Below are positions 26,204 through 35,754 of a stretch of DNA of 64,000 bases, one piece after another. The notes beneath the pieces are model-generated. The model searched no databases, was not told where the DNA came from, and saw only the letters and a program-made list of their open reading frames with translations. Each line of letters begins with the position of its first letter. The stretch's first letter is position 1. The DNA is from Halonotius aquaticus (GTDB taxonomy: Archaea > Halobacteriota > Halobacteria > Halobacteriales > Haloferacaceae): positions 80,637 to 144,636 of the forward strand of contig NZ_QKNY01000007.1 of NCBI RefSeq assembly GCF_003605575.1, written 5' to 3'. A program made the position numbers and the translations under genes.

Positions 26204-26836
26204 CTACGTGTCGTTGTCGACGTGCCGAGTATCGTTCTCGCGTTGAACCGCTAACCTCCCGCTCTCTGTATCGACCTCGATCTCGTTGATCGCGCAGTTG
26301 CCCTGTTCTTGTTCCATGATCGTCGCCACGATATCGAGGTTTTTGATCCATCCCAGTAGCAGATACAGCGGCCCGCCGTGGGTGACAACGACGACGGTTT
26401 CGTCGCTGTCCATATCGTCGACGAGAGTGGTCAGCGCGTCGATGATGCGGTCGCGCTGCTCGATGAGACTCTCGCCGCCCTCAGGGCGTGCCTCTGCGGC
26501 TGTGTACCCAACCTCAGTGAGGGCAAACTCAGGATAGCCGAGAAACAGTTCGCCGTAGCTGAGCCCTTGGAGAACGCCAAAATCCCGCTCTCGCCAGCGA
26601 CGATCCGGCGTCGGTTCACAGTCGACGGCTCGACCCAGTGGCCGCGCGGTCTCTAGTGTTCGCCGGAGATCAGAGCTTATCAGCCGGTCGACCGCGTACT
26701 GATCGGTAACAGTTGCCGCGAGCGCGTCGGCTTGACGGCGACCCGTCTCTGTTAGGGCGACCGGTGCCCATCCTTGCACCCGCTGTTCGCGGTTCCACAT
26801 CGTCTCGCCGTGCCGAACGGCAACCAGCGTCGCCAT
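26204..26836 (-). CDS. histidine phosphatase superfamily protein (phosphoglycerate-mutase-like)
   Basis: 210 residues from the ATG at 26834-26836; a longer frame to 26944 is a shadow of the divergent gene. RHGET (8-12) gives catalytic His9; the second His is His153 in TVVVVTHGGP. The Arg pair in SSDLRRTLETARPL and the acid Glu in WRERDFGVLQG complete the branch-1 pattern. Substrate is not determined: mutases, sugar or nucleotide phosphatases share this fold. Cytoplasmic. Confidence 0.85.
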   Translation of the reverse strand: MATLVAVRHGETMWNREQRVQGWAPVALTETGRRQADALAATVTDQYAVDRLISSDLRRTLETARPLGRAVDCEPTPDRRWRERDFGVLQGLSYGELFLGYPEFALTEVGYTAAEARPEGGESLIEQRDRIIDALTTLVDDMDSDETVVVVTHGGPLYLLLGWIKNLDIVATIMEQEQGNCAINEIEVDTESGRLAVQRENDTRHVDNDT

Positions 26837-26896
26837 ACCACCGCTCGCGGCCGACGAGTCGTAACGTTTGCTACCCTCCCTGCCCTCTGGGTCGCT

Positions 26897-27181
26897 ATGA
26901 GCGATCCGGTCGAGATGACGGTCTACAGCCGCGAGAACTGTCACCTTTGTGCGTCAGCCATGGAGACGATCGACCGCGTCGTCGACGATACCGATGTCGC
27001 CGTGACGGTCGAGGAGATCGATGTCGACGCCGATGCGGAGCTAGCCGACACCTACGGCGACCGCGTACCACACATTCTGATCGACGGCGAGGACGCCTTC
27101 AGCTATCGTGTCCACGCCGCTGAACTCCGAACGAAACTCCGGGCGGCCGCAGACTCTGTTGATTCATCACCAACAGAATAG
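26897..27181 (+). CDS. glutaredoxin-like protein
   Basis: 94 residues from MSDP at 26897. The active-site motif CHLC (15-18) follows TVYSRENC, and the Pro-rich strand DRVPHILIDGEDAFSY is the cis-Pro and substrate-binding part. It is a thioredoxin-fold thiol-disulphide protein that probably acts with gamma-glutamylcysteine or thioredoxin reductase. The frame opens earlier, but the upstream segment is not conserved. The start sits 60 bp after the divergent phosphatase start. Confidence 0.85.
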   Translation: MSDPVEMTVYSRENCHLCASAMETIDRVVDDTDVAVTVEEIDVDADAELADTYGDRVPHILIDGEDAFSYRVHAAELRTKLRAAADSVDSSPTE

Positions 27182-27248
27182 TGAATTCATAGGTCAGCTC
27201 GCTTACGACCTGCTTTATGTGGATGGTGGTGTAATCCTTGGCTGTCTG

Positions 27249-29141
27249 ATGTTTCGTCCGATCCGGGTGCTCCATGTTGATGACAGACCGGAGTACGGTG
27301 AGATCGTCACCGCCTATCTTGCGGAGCACGACGAGCCGTTTACCGTCGTCACCAAGACCACCCCGAACGCCGCCCTGGAAACTCTCGCCGAGGAGCCCTT
27401 TGACTGTCTGGTGACTGATTATGAGATGCCGGAGATGGACGGGCTTGAACTGCTTTCGGTGGTACAACGCCGCTATCCCGACCTGCCGGTGATACTGCTG
27501 ACCGCAAAGGGCAACGAATCGATCGCCAGCGACGCGATCGCCGCCGGCGTCACAGACTACATTCCGAAAGACGACCTCACTGAGAGCCCCGCTGTCTTGG
27601 CGAAACGCATCACCAACGCGGTCGAACGGCAAGCCTACAGCCGCCAGTTTGAGACGCTTGTCGAGACGCTACCCGGGGTTGTCTACCGCACCCGGGAGAC
27701 CCCCGAGTGGGACACTGAGTTTGTCGGCGGCAACTGCGAATCCTTGATCGGCTACCCGGCTGACGCGCTCGTCGCCGGGGAGGTCACCTGGGGCTCGGAC
27801 ATCATCCACCCTGACGACCGGGCGGCTGTCCGCGAGGCGGTCGATTCCCAACTCGAAGATGGTGACACCTTCGAGTTGACCTACCGGATTGTCACCGCTG
27901 ACGGCGACGAGAAGTGGGTCAACGAGCACGGCCAGCAGGTCGCCATCGAGGACGGCGAGGGCATCTTCGAGGGGTTCATCACCGATGTGACCGCCCTCAA
28001 AGAGAATGAACGCCGGTTGGCGAAGTACACCGTCACCCTCGAAGGACTCCAGCGAACCACCCGGCGGCTGTTGGAGGCGACGACGTCGGAAGCCGCCGCG
28101 GAGATTGTCGTCGACGGCCTTGAGTCTGCCTTCGCGTTCGATACCGCCGGCGTCTGGCTGGCGACTGACGACCAGCTTGAACCGATCGCACAGACCGAAC
28201 GCGGCCAGTCATTGATCGACGAGCCACCGACGTACTCGCCGGATACGGAGTCGCTGTCGTGGACGGCCTTCGAGGAGGGGGCGACCAAGCGGATCACCAC
28301 GATGGCCGACCACCCCGACCGGGCGAACCCGGAGACACCGATCAGCAGCGAACTGATCGTCCCGCTGGGTGAGTACGCGCTGATAAATATCGGCTCGACG
28401 GAGCCCGACGCGTTCAGCGAGGCCGACGCCGAGCGCGTCCAACTGTGGGCCGACACCGTCACCGAGGCCTTCACCCGGATCGACCAACTCCAGCGGCTCA
28501 AAGCCCGCGAGGACGAACTCACTCGCCAACGGGATCGCCTCGACCAGTTCGCCAGCGTCGTCTCCCATGACCTCCGCAATCCGATCAACGTTGCCAGCGG
28601 GCGGCTCAAACTCGCTGCCGACGACTGCGACAGCGATCAACTCGACGTCATCGACCGCGCACTCACCCGCATGGAGGAACTCATCGACGACGCGCTACTG
28701 TTGGCGCGGCAGGGCCAGACCGTCGGTGAGACCGAACCTGTCGCCCTGGCTGACCTCGTCAGCCAGTGTTGGGGAACGGTTGCGACTGCCGACGCGACAA
28801 TCGAGGCGGATTGTGACGTCACGTTTCAGGCCGATCCCAGCCGGCTGGCTGATGTCTTCGAGAATCTGTTTCGGAACGCGGTCGAACACGGTGACGAGAA
28901 CGCGTCGATCACCGTCGCGACGACCGACGACGGCTTCTACATCGCCGACGATGGCTCGGGGATCCCCGAAGACAAACGCGAGCAGATCTTCGAAACCGGT
29001 TACTCGACCAACCGGGATGGCACCGGCTTCGGGCTAGCGATCGTCCGGGAGATCATCGAAGCCCACGGCTGGGAGATCAGCGTCGGCGACAGTGAGACTG
29101 GTGGTGCCCGATTCGATATTACCGGCGTCGCGTTCGAGTGA
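27249..29141 (+). CDS. hybrid response-regulator, PAS, GAF histidine kinase
   Basis: 630 residues from the ATG at 27249-27251. A receiver lies at 1-125 with acid pocket Asp11-Asp12, phospho-acceptor Asp57 (VTDYEMP) and Lys107. A PAS domain (about 135-250, RDTVYRT-like) and GAF (about 265-400) follow. HisKA has the H-box FASVVSHDLRNP, and the HATPase has ENLFRNAVEH and DDGSGIP. It is soluble. An N-terminal receiver with a C-terminal kinase is common in haloarchaea. A TTTATG box is 32-37 bases upstream. Confidence 0.9.
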   Translation: MFRPIRVLHVDDRPEYGEIVTAYLAEHDEPFTVVTKTTPNAALETLAEEPFDCLVTDYEMPEMDGLELLSVVQRRYPDLPVILLTAKGNESIASDAIAAGVTDYIPKDDLTESPAVLAKRITNAVERQAYSRQFETLVETLPGVVYRTRETPEWDTEFVGGNCESLIGYPADALVAGEVTWGSDIIHPDDRAAVREAVDSQLEDGDTFELTYRIVTADGDEKWVNEHGQQVAIEDGEGIFEGFITDVTALKENERRLAKYTVTLEGLQRTTRRLLEATTSEAAAEIVVDGLESAFAFDTAGVWLATDDQLEPIAQTERGQSLIDEPPTYSPDTESLSWTAFEEGATKRITTMADHPDRANPETPISSELIVPLGEYALINIGSTEPDAFSEADAERVQLWADTVTEAFTRIDQLQRLKAREDELTRQRDRLDQFASVVSHDLRNPINVASGRLKLAADDCDSDQLDVIDRALTRMEELIDDALLLARQGQTVGETEPVALADLVSQCWGTVATADATIEADCDVTFQADPSRLADVFENLFRNAVEHGDENASITVATTDDGFYIADDGSGIPEDKREQIFETGYSTNRDGTGFGLAIVREIIEAHGWEISVGDSETGGARFDITGVAFE

Positions 29142-29164
29142 GCGCTGACACGTCCGGTCGCCGC

Positions 29165-30175
29165 TCAGTTGCCCGTCCACCGGAGCAACGCCAGGGTGCC
29201 CTCAAACAGGACAACCATCGTGAGCGCGACGATGATCGGTGCCATCCCGGTCGGATCTGGGCTGAAGAGGAACGCGATCCCGAGGAACGAGCCCCAAAAT
29301 ATGAGTCGCTTGGCCTCAAGCCACTGTCGAGTCACGAGGTTCATCATGATCGCCAACATGATAAACAGCGGAATCTGGAAGATGATCGCCATCCACCCCA
29401 TCAACACCAAGATCAGGTTGAACGTCTCTTGGAGTCCGAAGGCGATGACGGCGGCCTCGGCGGTGTAGGTCGTAAAGTACGCGAAGACGAACGGAAGGAC
29501 GACAAAGTGGGCGAACAACACGCCGAGTGTTCCTAACACGAGGCTCGTCGGCACGGCTGCGAGGTAGTAGCGTCGCTCAGTCGGATACAGCCCGGGCCGC
29601 ATGAAGCGGTAGGTCTGATAGACAAACATCGGGAGTCCGACGATCAACCCGGCGAGCCCGGCGACCTTGAGCTTCGTGAGGATGAACTCCAGTGGCCCAT
29701 ACAGCCGCGGGCGATTTGTCACCGGTTCGGGGATATGCACCGACCACAGATAGTTGACGAGATCGCCCGCAAACGGGTAGGCGATCGCCAAGGCGATGCC
29801 GCCGATGAGGAACACGAGCCCCAACCGCCGCATCATCTCTTCGATGTGGTCGGCCAGCGGCATCTCCTCGTCGGTGGCCGGCCCCTCACCGGTGAGGCCC
29901 TCCTCGACGGTCGCATCGCCGGCCGTGGCTGGCGGCTGGTCGGCGGCAACCGAGTTGCCGGTGCCGCCGTCGGCGGCCGGGTTCGCTGGTGGTGTCGCCT
30001 CAGCAGTCGACGCTGCAGCCGCCTCGTCGGTGGTTTCTACCTCGTCGCCCTCGGCGGTAGCATCGGCAGTATCGGCAGCGTTGCCGTCAGCCGCGGGCGC
30101 CGACGGCTCACCGTCCGCTGGTGGTGACTCCTCGCGGTCGGGTGGATCATCGCTGCCATCCGGCGACTCGGCCAT
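29165..30175 (-). CDS. tatC: Tat translocase subunit TatC
   Basis: 336 residues from the ATG at 30173-30175. An acidic disordered N-terminus of about 115 residues (rich in Ala, Thr, Pro, Asp, Glu) precedes six membrane helices, with DHIEEMMRRLGLVFLIGG as the conserved TatC start, and FLFSPDPTGMAP near the end. It recognises twin-Arg signals; haloarchaea export most proteins through Tat, so it is central. It is divergent from the double-TatC gene at 30301, and the two probably work together. Long acidic N-terminus is a halophile adaptation. Confidence 0.93.
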   Translation of the reverse strand: MAESPDGSDDPPDREESPPADGEPSAPAADGNAADTADATAEGDEVETTDEAAAASTAEATPPANPAADGGTGNSVAADQPPATAGDATVEEGLTGEGPATDEEMPLADHIEEMMRRLGLVFLIGGIALAIAYPFAGDLVNYLWSVHIPEPVTNRPRLYGPLEFILTKLKVAGLAGLIVGLPMFVYQTYRFMRPGLYPTERRYYLAAVPTSLVLGTLGVLFAHFVVLPFVFAYFTTYTAEAAVIAFGLQETFNLILVLMGWMAIIFQIPLFIMLAIMMNLVTRQWLEAKRLIFWGSFLGIAFLFSPDPTGMAPIIVALTMVVLFEGTLALLRWTGN

Positions 30176-30300
30176 ACGACTAGGCAAGGCTTCCCTGTGG
30201 GTATATGCCTTTTCGGATTCGGCTGGCGGTGGTTGTTGTCGCTGACCACTGCTCGCGCCGAGAGACAACGTTGATAACGCCGACCCGACTGGGTTCCGGT

Positions 30301-32517
30301 ATGGCAAGCGCGCTCGACGACGACACCCAACGCGCGCTCGGCGAGGCGACCGCAACCGGGCGGGCGATGTTGCGGTCGGCCCAGAAGGATCTCCAGAAGG
30401 TCTTTATCGTCTTCCTTCTCGGCTTCCTCGGCACGTTCTATGCCCTGCGGCTCTACATCTGGGATTTTCTCCGCACCGTCACCGAATCCCGCATGCGGGC
30501 AGAGGTCGGTGAGAGCTTCGAGATCATCGCCCAAACCCCGTTTGATGTGATTCTCCTGCAGGCGAAGATCGGCCTTGTTGTCGGGTTGATCGTCGCCCTA
30601 CCAGCATTTTTGTACTTCGCCCGCGACGCGCTCAAGCGACGGGGTGTTTGGCGACAACTGCCGGCGGCCCGCTGGAAGGTGGCCACGGTTGTTGGCTTTG
30701 CGGCCGCGTTGTTCATTGGCGGGGCAGCCTACGGCTACGCTGTCTTCTTCCCGGTGATGTTCAGCTTTCTGGCGGAGTTTGGCTTCGAGGCCGGCTTCGC
30801 GCCGCGGTACTCGATCGTGTTGTGGACGGAGTTTATCGTCCTGTTGACGCTGTCGTTTGGCCTCGCGGCGCAGATGCCGCTGGCGATCACTGGCCTCTCC
30901 TACGCCGAGATCGTTCGATATGAGACGTTCCGCGACAAGTGGCGACACGCCGTCGTCGGCATCTTCGTCTTCGGAGCGGTCTTCTCGCCGCCTGACCCGT
31001 TCACCCAGATCATGTGGGCGATCCCGCTGGTCATTCTCTACGGACTCAGCCTCTATCTAGCGAAGGTGATTGTCACGACCAAACGCGGCAGCGACCAGAT
31101 CGACATCCGAGCGACGCTTCGTGCCCATTGGAACGTCCTTGCCGGGCTCGCTGTCGTCGGCGCGATCCTGCCGTATGCGTTCTACATCTACGGCGGCCGC
31201 GGCGCGGTCAACGCCGTGTTATCGTATCCGCTGATCGACAGCCGCTACCGGGTTCTCCCGCCTGGCGCGGGCCTCGGCGTCGACCCACAGACAGCGATGG
31301 CGATCTACGGGGGAATCGTCGCCGTGCTCCTCGCGGTCGGCGGTCTCGCCGCCCTGATCTACGCCGGGCTTGAGGTTGATCCCGATGGCGAGTTCGGCGA
31401 TCCGACCGCGATAGATCTGACGACGCTGGATGCTGGTGGGATCAAGGCGGCCCCGCCTGAGGCGTTTATCGAACTCAGCGAAGACGAGGCGATGCGGTAC
31501 GCCAGCGAGGCCATCGACGAGGGCGACGAGGCCAAAGCCCAGGCGATCCTCGATCGCTTCGACGAAACGGCAGAGGCCCGACAGGCAGCCCAGGACGACG
31601 GCGAGGGTAGTGGCGATGCGGACGGCGGCGATGGGGCGGATGACGCTGCCGCTGAACCGGGACTAGGTGATCGCGCCAGCCGCGCCGGCGATTCGTTCCT
31701 CAGTGAACTCACCGACGGCGAGCAGGACGCCGACGACATCGGCGGCTACTACACCGATATCGCCTTCGTCGCCGGCAGCTTGCGATCAAAATCCTTCCGG
31801 CTGGTAGCGACGTTTATGATCGTGCTGGTGGCGACGTTTACCTGGTTCTACATCGGCGGACTGGGGGCCGTCCGCGAGAACTTCCTGAGTCGACTCCCGC
31901 CGGAACTTGTCGGCGAAACTGCCTTAGAGATCATCACGCTCCATCCGGTCGAAGCCCTGCTGTTCATGGTGAAGTTCTCGGTGCTGGCCGGGGCCGTTGC
32001 CGTAGTGCCGATGGTCGCCTACTACGCCTGGCCCGCACTGCGGGAAATCGGTGCGGTGCGCGGCCGCCAATCGGTGGTCTTCCTGTGGGTTGGCTCGTTG
32101 ACCGCCGGTCTGCTCGGCGGTCTCGCGCTCGGGTACTTCTACATCGCGCCGGCGATCATCTCCTATCTTGTCGCCGATGCGCGGGCCTACGACATGCTGC
32201 TTACCTACCGCATCAACGACTTCTTTTGGCTCATCTTGTTCACGACCGTCGGGATCGGGCTGCTGGCTGACGTACCGATTCTGATGCTCCTGCTCAATCG
32301 AGCCGGTATCCCCTACCGGGCGATGCGAACGCGCTGGCGGGAGGTCACCGTCGGGATGCTCACCGTCGGCGCGCTCATGACTCCGGCCGACATCGTGACG
32401 ATGTTCCTTGTGACGGTGCCGCTGATGGCGGCCTACGGCGTTGGCCTGCTCGTGTTGTTCCTGGTGACGGGTGGCGGCCGGCGGAACCTCGCGCCGCCGG
32501 CTGATATCGTCAGCTGA
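30301..32517 (+). CDS. double TatC-domain fusion protein (haloarchaeal TatCt)
   Basis: 738 residues. The first TatC domain spans about 25-290 and the second about 510-735; each ends with a KAxP/DP segment (SPPDPFTQIMW; LMTPADIVTMF). Between them lies an extra pair of membrane helices (about 285-385) and a long acidic loop (about 390-500). This fused twin TatC is known only from haloarchaea. It shares a 126-bp divergent promoter region with tatC. It sits in the cytoplasmic membrane. No TatA is in this window. Confidence 0.9.
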   Translation: MASALDDDTQRALGEATATGRAMLRSAQKDLQKVFIVFLLGFLGTFYALRLYIWDFLRTVTESRMRAEVGESFEIIAQTPFDVILLQAKIGLVVGLIVALPAFLYFARDALKRRGVWRQLPAARWKVATVVGFAAALFIGGAAYGYAVFFPVMFSFLAEFGFEAGFAPRYSIVLWTEFIVLLTLSFGLAAQMPLAITGLSYAEIVRYETFRDKWRHAVVGIFVFGAVFSPPDPFTQIMWAIPLVILYGLSLYLAKVIVTTKRGSDQIDIRATLRAHWNVLAGLAVVGAILPYAFYIYGGRGAVNAVLSYPLIDSRYRVLPPGAGLGVDPQTAMAIYGGIVAVLLAVGGLAALIYAGLEVDPDGEFGDPTAIDLTTLDAGGIKAAPPEAFIELSEDEAMRYASEAIDEGDEAKAQAILDRFDETAEARQAAQDDGEGSGDADGGDGADDAAAEPGLGDRASRAGDSFLSELTDGEQDADDIGGYYTDIAFVAGSLRSKSFRLVATFMIVLVATFTWFYIGGLGAVRENFLSRLPPELVGETALEIITLHPVEALLFMVKFSVLAGAVAVVPMVAYYAWPALREIGAVRGRQSVVFLWVGSLTAGLLGGLALGYFYIAPAIISYLVADARAYDMLLTYRINDFFWLILFTTVGIGLLADVPILMLLLNRAGIPYRAMRTRWREVTVGMLTVGALMTPADIVTMFLVTVPLMAAYGVGLLVLFLVTGGGRRNLAPPADIVS

Positions 32518-32539
32518 TCGGTGGCGTCGATTCGGTTGA

Positions 32540-33413
32540 TCAGCCGATCGAGACGAGCACCACACCTACAACCGCCAACCCGCCGGCCAGCAGCCGTAGT
32601 CTCGGATGTGGTTCTCCGAGTAGCAGGCTTCCGAGCACGACCGCGATGACGGCCTGGGTGTTCACGACCGGCGAGACAACGCTGGCCGGCAGCGCGACGA
32701 AGGCCACCGAAACGAGGTGTTGACCCGCTGCGAGGACGCCACCAGCAAGGAGGAGTTTCCAGCGGTCGCCGCGAAGGCCCCCCGCCTCGCCGGCGGAGAG
32801 CCCACGGCAGCAACGCGATCGGGACGATCGCCAGCGTCAGGATCACAAACGCACGGGCGGGGACGGCCAACTCCTGCATGCTTACCCGTTTACCGACATC
32901 GACAACGCCGAAAACGGCCGCGCTGGCGAGCGCAAGCAGCGCGTCACGCCGCCGAACCACCGTTCGAAGCGGTGCCAGCAGCGACCCGCCGCGGTAGTTA
33001 GCAACATACACCGCAGTCGTGGCGACGAGGACGCCGATGACCTGTACCCCCGAGAGGCGCTGGCCGAGCAACAGCACCTCAAGCGGCAGCACAAAGACGG
33101 GGACGATCTTGCTGATCGGCGCGACATACGACACGTCGCCGATCGCTAAGGCGTGATAAAAGGCCGCCAGCGCGACCGCAATGAGGCCGACCGTGCCGAC
33201 GACCAACCCCGTCTCGGCTGCCGTCAGAGGCGGCAAAAGGTCGTCGACACCGCCCGTTGCGACGACGATCGGAAGATACCAACAGAGCCCGACAGCATGA
33301 ACGACAGCGAGATACAGTGTTGGCGGATAGTGACTGAAATACCGCTTGACGCCGACGAGATAGCTGCCCAGCAGCACCGCCGCGGCGACGGCGGCGACGA
33401 GACCGCCCGTCAT
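32540..33413 (-). pseudogene. EamA/DMT-family transporter with a one-base frameshift
   Basis: The first 210 residues are ten-helix DMT-type membrane protein (first EamA repeat about 1-130 with GVKRYFSHYPP, then the second from about 150). At a run of six C (32778-32783, plus strand) the reading frame shifts. Downstream of it another frame encodes the missing end: LLLAGGVLAAGQHLVS, LPASVVSPVVNTQAVIAVVLGSLLLGE and the final ALVGVVLVSIG-like helix, ending at 32540. Removing one C restores a 290-residue protein. This could be a real lesion, slippery phase variation, or a sequencing error in a homopolymer. Substrate unknown. Confidence 0.75.
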
Positions 33414-33446
33414 CGGGGCGGCGACCTGCGACTCCGGGTCACGTGA

Positions 33447-34112
33447 TTACAGGTGCTCGCCCAGCGCGGTCAACGAGTCGATCGTGGCGCGTGGCTCGAC
33501 CGGCAGCGACACGTCGCCGTTGTGCGGTCGGCGAATAAAGATCGCGTCCAACCCCGCCCGCCGTGCGGCCATCACATCGGTCGCGCGGTCGCCAACATAG
33601 ACGCCGTCGGTGCCGCCGAGAGCTTCCCGGCCGGCCAGCAGATAGTGCGGATTCGGTTTACGCCGATAGAAACCACCGACGCCGGGTTCGCGGCCGCGGG
33701 CGTAGGCAAACCCATCGAGGTCGTAGTGGTCGACGACGAATTCGACGACGGCGTCGTAGTTGTTGCTGATGAGCCCGAGGGTGTAGTCGTCGGTGAACCC
33801 ATCGAGCGCGTCGCTGTCGGGATACAGCGTTCGATCGCCGGCCGCAAGCCGATCGATCGTGTGGCTCGCGCTGTGACGCTCCCGCCGGCGATAGAAGGCG
33901 ACGGGATCAATCCCGAGACGCTCACAGCCGCGGACAAACTCGGTGTCGTACTTGTAGCCGGCCAACAGCGATCGCGTATCGTCGTCGACGCCGAGTCCGG
34001 CTTCGGCGATCGCCTCGTCGAGTGCGTCGTCGTGGACAGCCGGATCGGTGCCGTGGCCCTCCAGGATGACGCCATCCATATCGAACAACAGGAGCTGGTC
34101 GCCGTCGGTCAT
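33447..34112 (-). CDS. HAD-superfamily phosphatase
   Basis: 221 residues from the ATG at 34110-34112. Motif I is FDMDGV (Asp11, Asp13), motif II near TLGLISNNYD, motif III the Lys in RRKPNPHYLL, and motif IV DGVYVGDRATDVMAARRAGL. The cap is a helical C1 type. It sits 47 bp after phnE on the same strand, so it may act on a phosphate ester or phosphonate breakdown product; that is inference. An earlier ATG at 34157 overlaps the preceding stop region but adds only a low-complexity stretch. Confidence 0.85.
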   Translation of the reverse strand: MTDGDQLLLFDMDGVILEGHGTDPAVHDDALDEAIAEAGLGVDDDTRSLLAGYKYDTEFVRGCERLGIDPVAFYRRRERHSASHTIDRLAAGDRTLYPDSDALDGFTDDYTLGLISNNYDAVVEFVVDHYDLDGFAYARGREPGVGGFYRRKPNPHYLLAGREALGGTDGVYVGDRATDVMAARRAGLDAIFIRRPHNGDVSLPVEPRATIDSLTALGEHL

Positions 34113-34158
34113 ATCGGGTGCTGGGGTGGCGGCCGCATCTACCTGTCGGTGGGCCATC

Positions 34159-34953
34159 TCAGCGCACCAACCCCCGCGTGTAGGCTGACAGCCCCTCGGT
34201 GACGACGACAACGCCGAGGATGATCAGGAGGATCATGGCGGTCGACTGCCAGGCGAAGGCGTTGACCGACTGGAACAGCTGGACGCCGATCCCGCCGGCA
34301 CCGACGAAGCCAAGCACCGTCGAATCCCGGATGTTGATATCCCACCGGTAGATCGCCAGACCGATCAGCGCAGGCTTGACCTGCGGTAAGATGCCGTACA
34401 AGAGGAGTTGCAGCGACGAGGCCCCGGTCGCCCGGACGGCTTCAACTTGGCCAAAGTCGATCTCCTCGATCTCCTCGCCGAGCAGTTTGCCGAGGAAGCC
34501 GACCGATCGGAAGGCGATGGCGACCGCGCCGGCCAGCGGCCCGGAGCCAAATGTTACCACGAAGATCAACGCCCAGATGATCGTGTTGACCGAGCGGCTG
34601 ACGGTGACGATCAGCTTTCCCAGCCAGAAGGTCGCCGCGTTCGGCGTGGTGTTTTCGGCGGCCAACAGCGCGACCGGGATCGACAACACCAGCGCGCCGA
34701 CCGTTCCGAGCGCGGCGATATGGATCGTCTCGATCAGCGGCCCGATGATCTGGGGTGTGTATGCGACATCCGGTGGATACATCCGCGTCAGGAGGTCGGC
34801 GATCTCCCGTGGGACGGTGTTGGGGTCGACGACACCGATATCCATGAACTGCCAGGAGGCGATCACGACGACGGCGGCGGTAAGCACCGCAATGAACCGG
34901 CCGAGTCGGCGGCGACGGTCGAACCGTTCCCAACTGGGTTGTTCCGTCGACAT
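34159..34953 (-). CDS. phnE: phosphonate-type ABC transporter permease (second PhnE)
   Basis: 264 residues, about six membrane helices. The ABC permease EAA-like loop is seen around VEAVRATGASSLQLLLYGILPQVKPAL. It overlaps the upstream phnE by one base (TAATG), the sign of translational coupling. Together with its partner it forms the channel of a Phn-type importer for phosphate, phosphite or phosphonate esters; the ligand is not readable. A conserved GFVGAGGIGVQLFQS segment lies near the end. Confidence 0.9.
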   Translation of the reverse strand: MSTEQPSWERFDRRRRLGRFIAVLTAAVVVIASWQFMDIGVVDPNTVPREIADLLTRMYPPDVAYTPQIIGPLIETIHIAALGTVGALVLSIPVALLAAENTTPNAATFWLGKLIVTVSRSVNTIIWALIFVVTFGSGPLAGAVAIAFRSVGFLGKLLGEEIEEIDFGQVEAVRATGASSLQLLLYGILPQVKPALIGLAIYRWDINIRDSTVLGFVGAGGIGVQLFQSVNAFAWQSTAMILLIILGVVVVTEGLSAYTRGLVR

Positions 34954-35753
34954 TATTGGTACCTCCGTCTGACAACCGCGCTGACGCCCTCAGCGAACAA
35001 CACGACGACGATGATCGACAGCAGGATCGCCGAGACGTACTGGTAGTCATAGCGGTTGAACGCTGTCAACAGCACCGAGCCGATGCCGCCCGCGCCGACG
35101 ATGCCGATCACCGTTGAGGTGCGGATGTTGATATCCCAGCGGTACACAGACAAACCGGCAAACCGCGGGATGATCTGGGGCACAACACCGTACAGCAGCG
35201 TTTGGATCGGCGACGACCCCGTGGCTCGCACGGCGTCGACCGCGCCCATATCGATATCCTCGATATCCTCGGCCAACAGCTTCGAGAAGAAGCCGACTGT
35301 TTTGAATGTGATCGTGATAATGCCGGCCAGCGGGCCGAAGCCGACGGCCTTGACCGCGAGGATGGCGACGATGATCGCGTTGAACGCCCGGGAGATCGAG
35401 ATGAAGCCGCGGTTGAGCGCGTACAGCGGTTTCGGCGAGATGTTCTCGGCAGCCATGAACGCGATGGGGATGCTGACGGCGATCCCGGTGACGGTAGCGA
35501 CCATCGCCATCGCCACGCTTTCGAGCATCTTGGCGATGATGCGGTCGAACTCGCGGGCGGTCGCATCCGGCGGCAGGAAGTCGCCGATGAGTACCGCCGT
35601 GTTACCGATCCCCTGCAGCACCCGGCTTGGGTCGAACCCGATGCCAACCGCTGACCACGCGAAAAACGCGAGCAAGCCGGCGTAGACGGCCCACTTGACG
35701 CGCCGGGTGCGGAAGATCGTCGGCCGCTGCCACGTCCGTTCACCCGTCGCCAC
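34953..35753 (-). CDS. phnE: phosphonate-type ABC transporter permease (first PhnE)
   Basis: 266 residues, about six helices; the EAA-like loop reads VDAVRATGSSPIQTLLYGVVPQIIPRF and the later GIVGAGGIGSVLLTAFN matches PhnE. It is a paralogue of the next gene, so the permease is probably a heterodimer. It begins 2 bases after the phnC stop. Start MATGERTWQRPT has a cytoplasmic basic N-terminus. Confidence 0.9.
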   Translation of the reverse strand: MATGERTWQRPTIFRTRRVKWAVYAGLLAFFAWSAVGIGFDPSRVLQGIGNTAVLIGDFLPPDATAREFDRIIAKMLESVAMAMVATVTGIAVSIPIAFMAAENISPKPLYALNRGFISISRAFNAIIVAILAVKAVGFGPLAGIITITFKTVGFFSKLLAEDIEDIDMGAVDAVRATGSSPIQTLLYGVVPQIIPRFAGLSVYRWDINIRTSTVIGIVGAGGIGSVLLTAFNRYDYQYVSAILLSIIVVVLFAEGVSAVVRRRYQ

Positions 35754-35754
35754 G

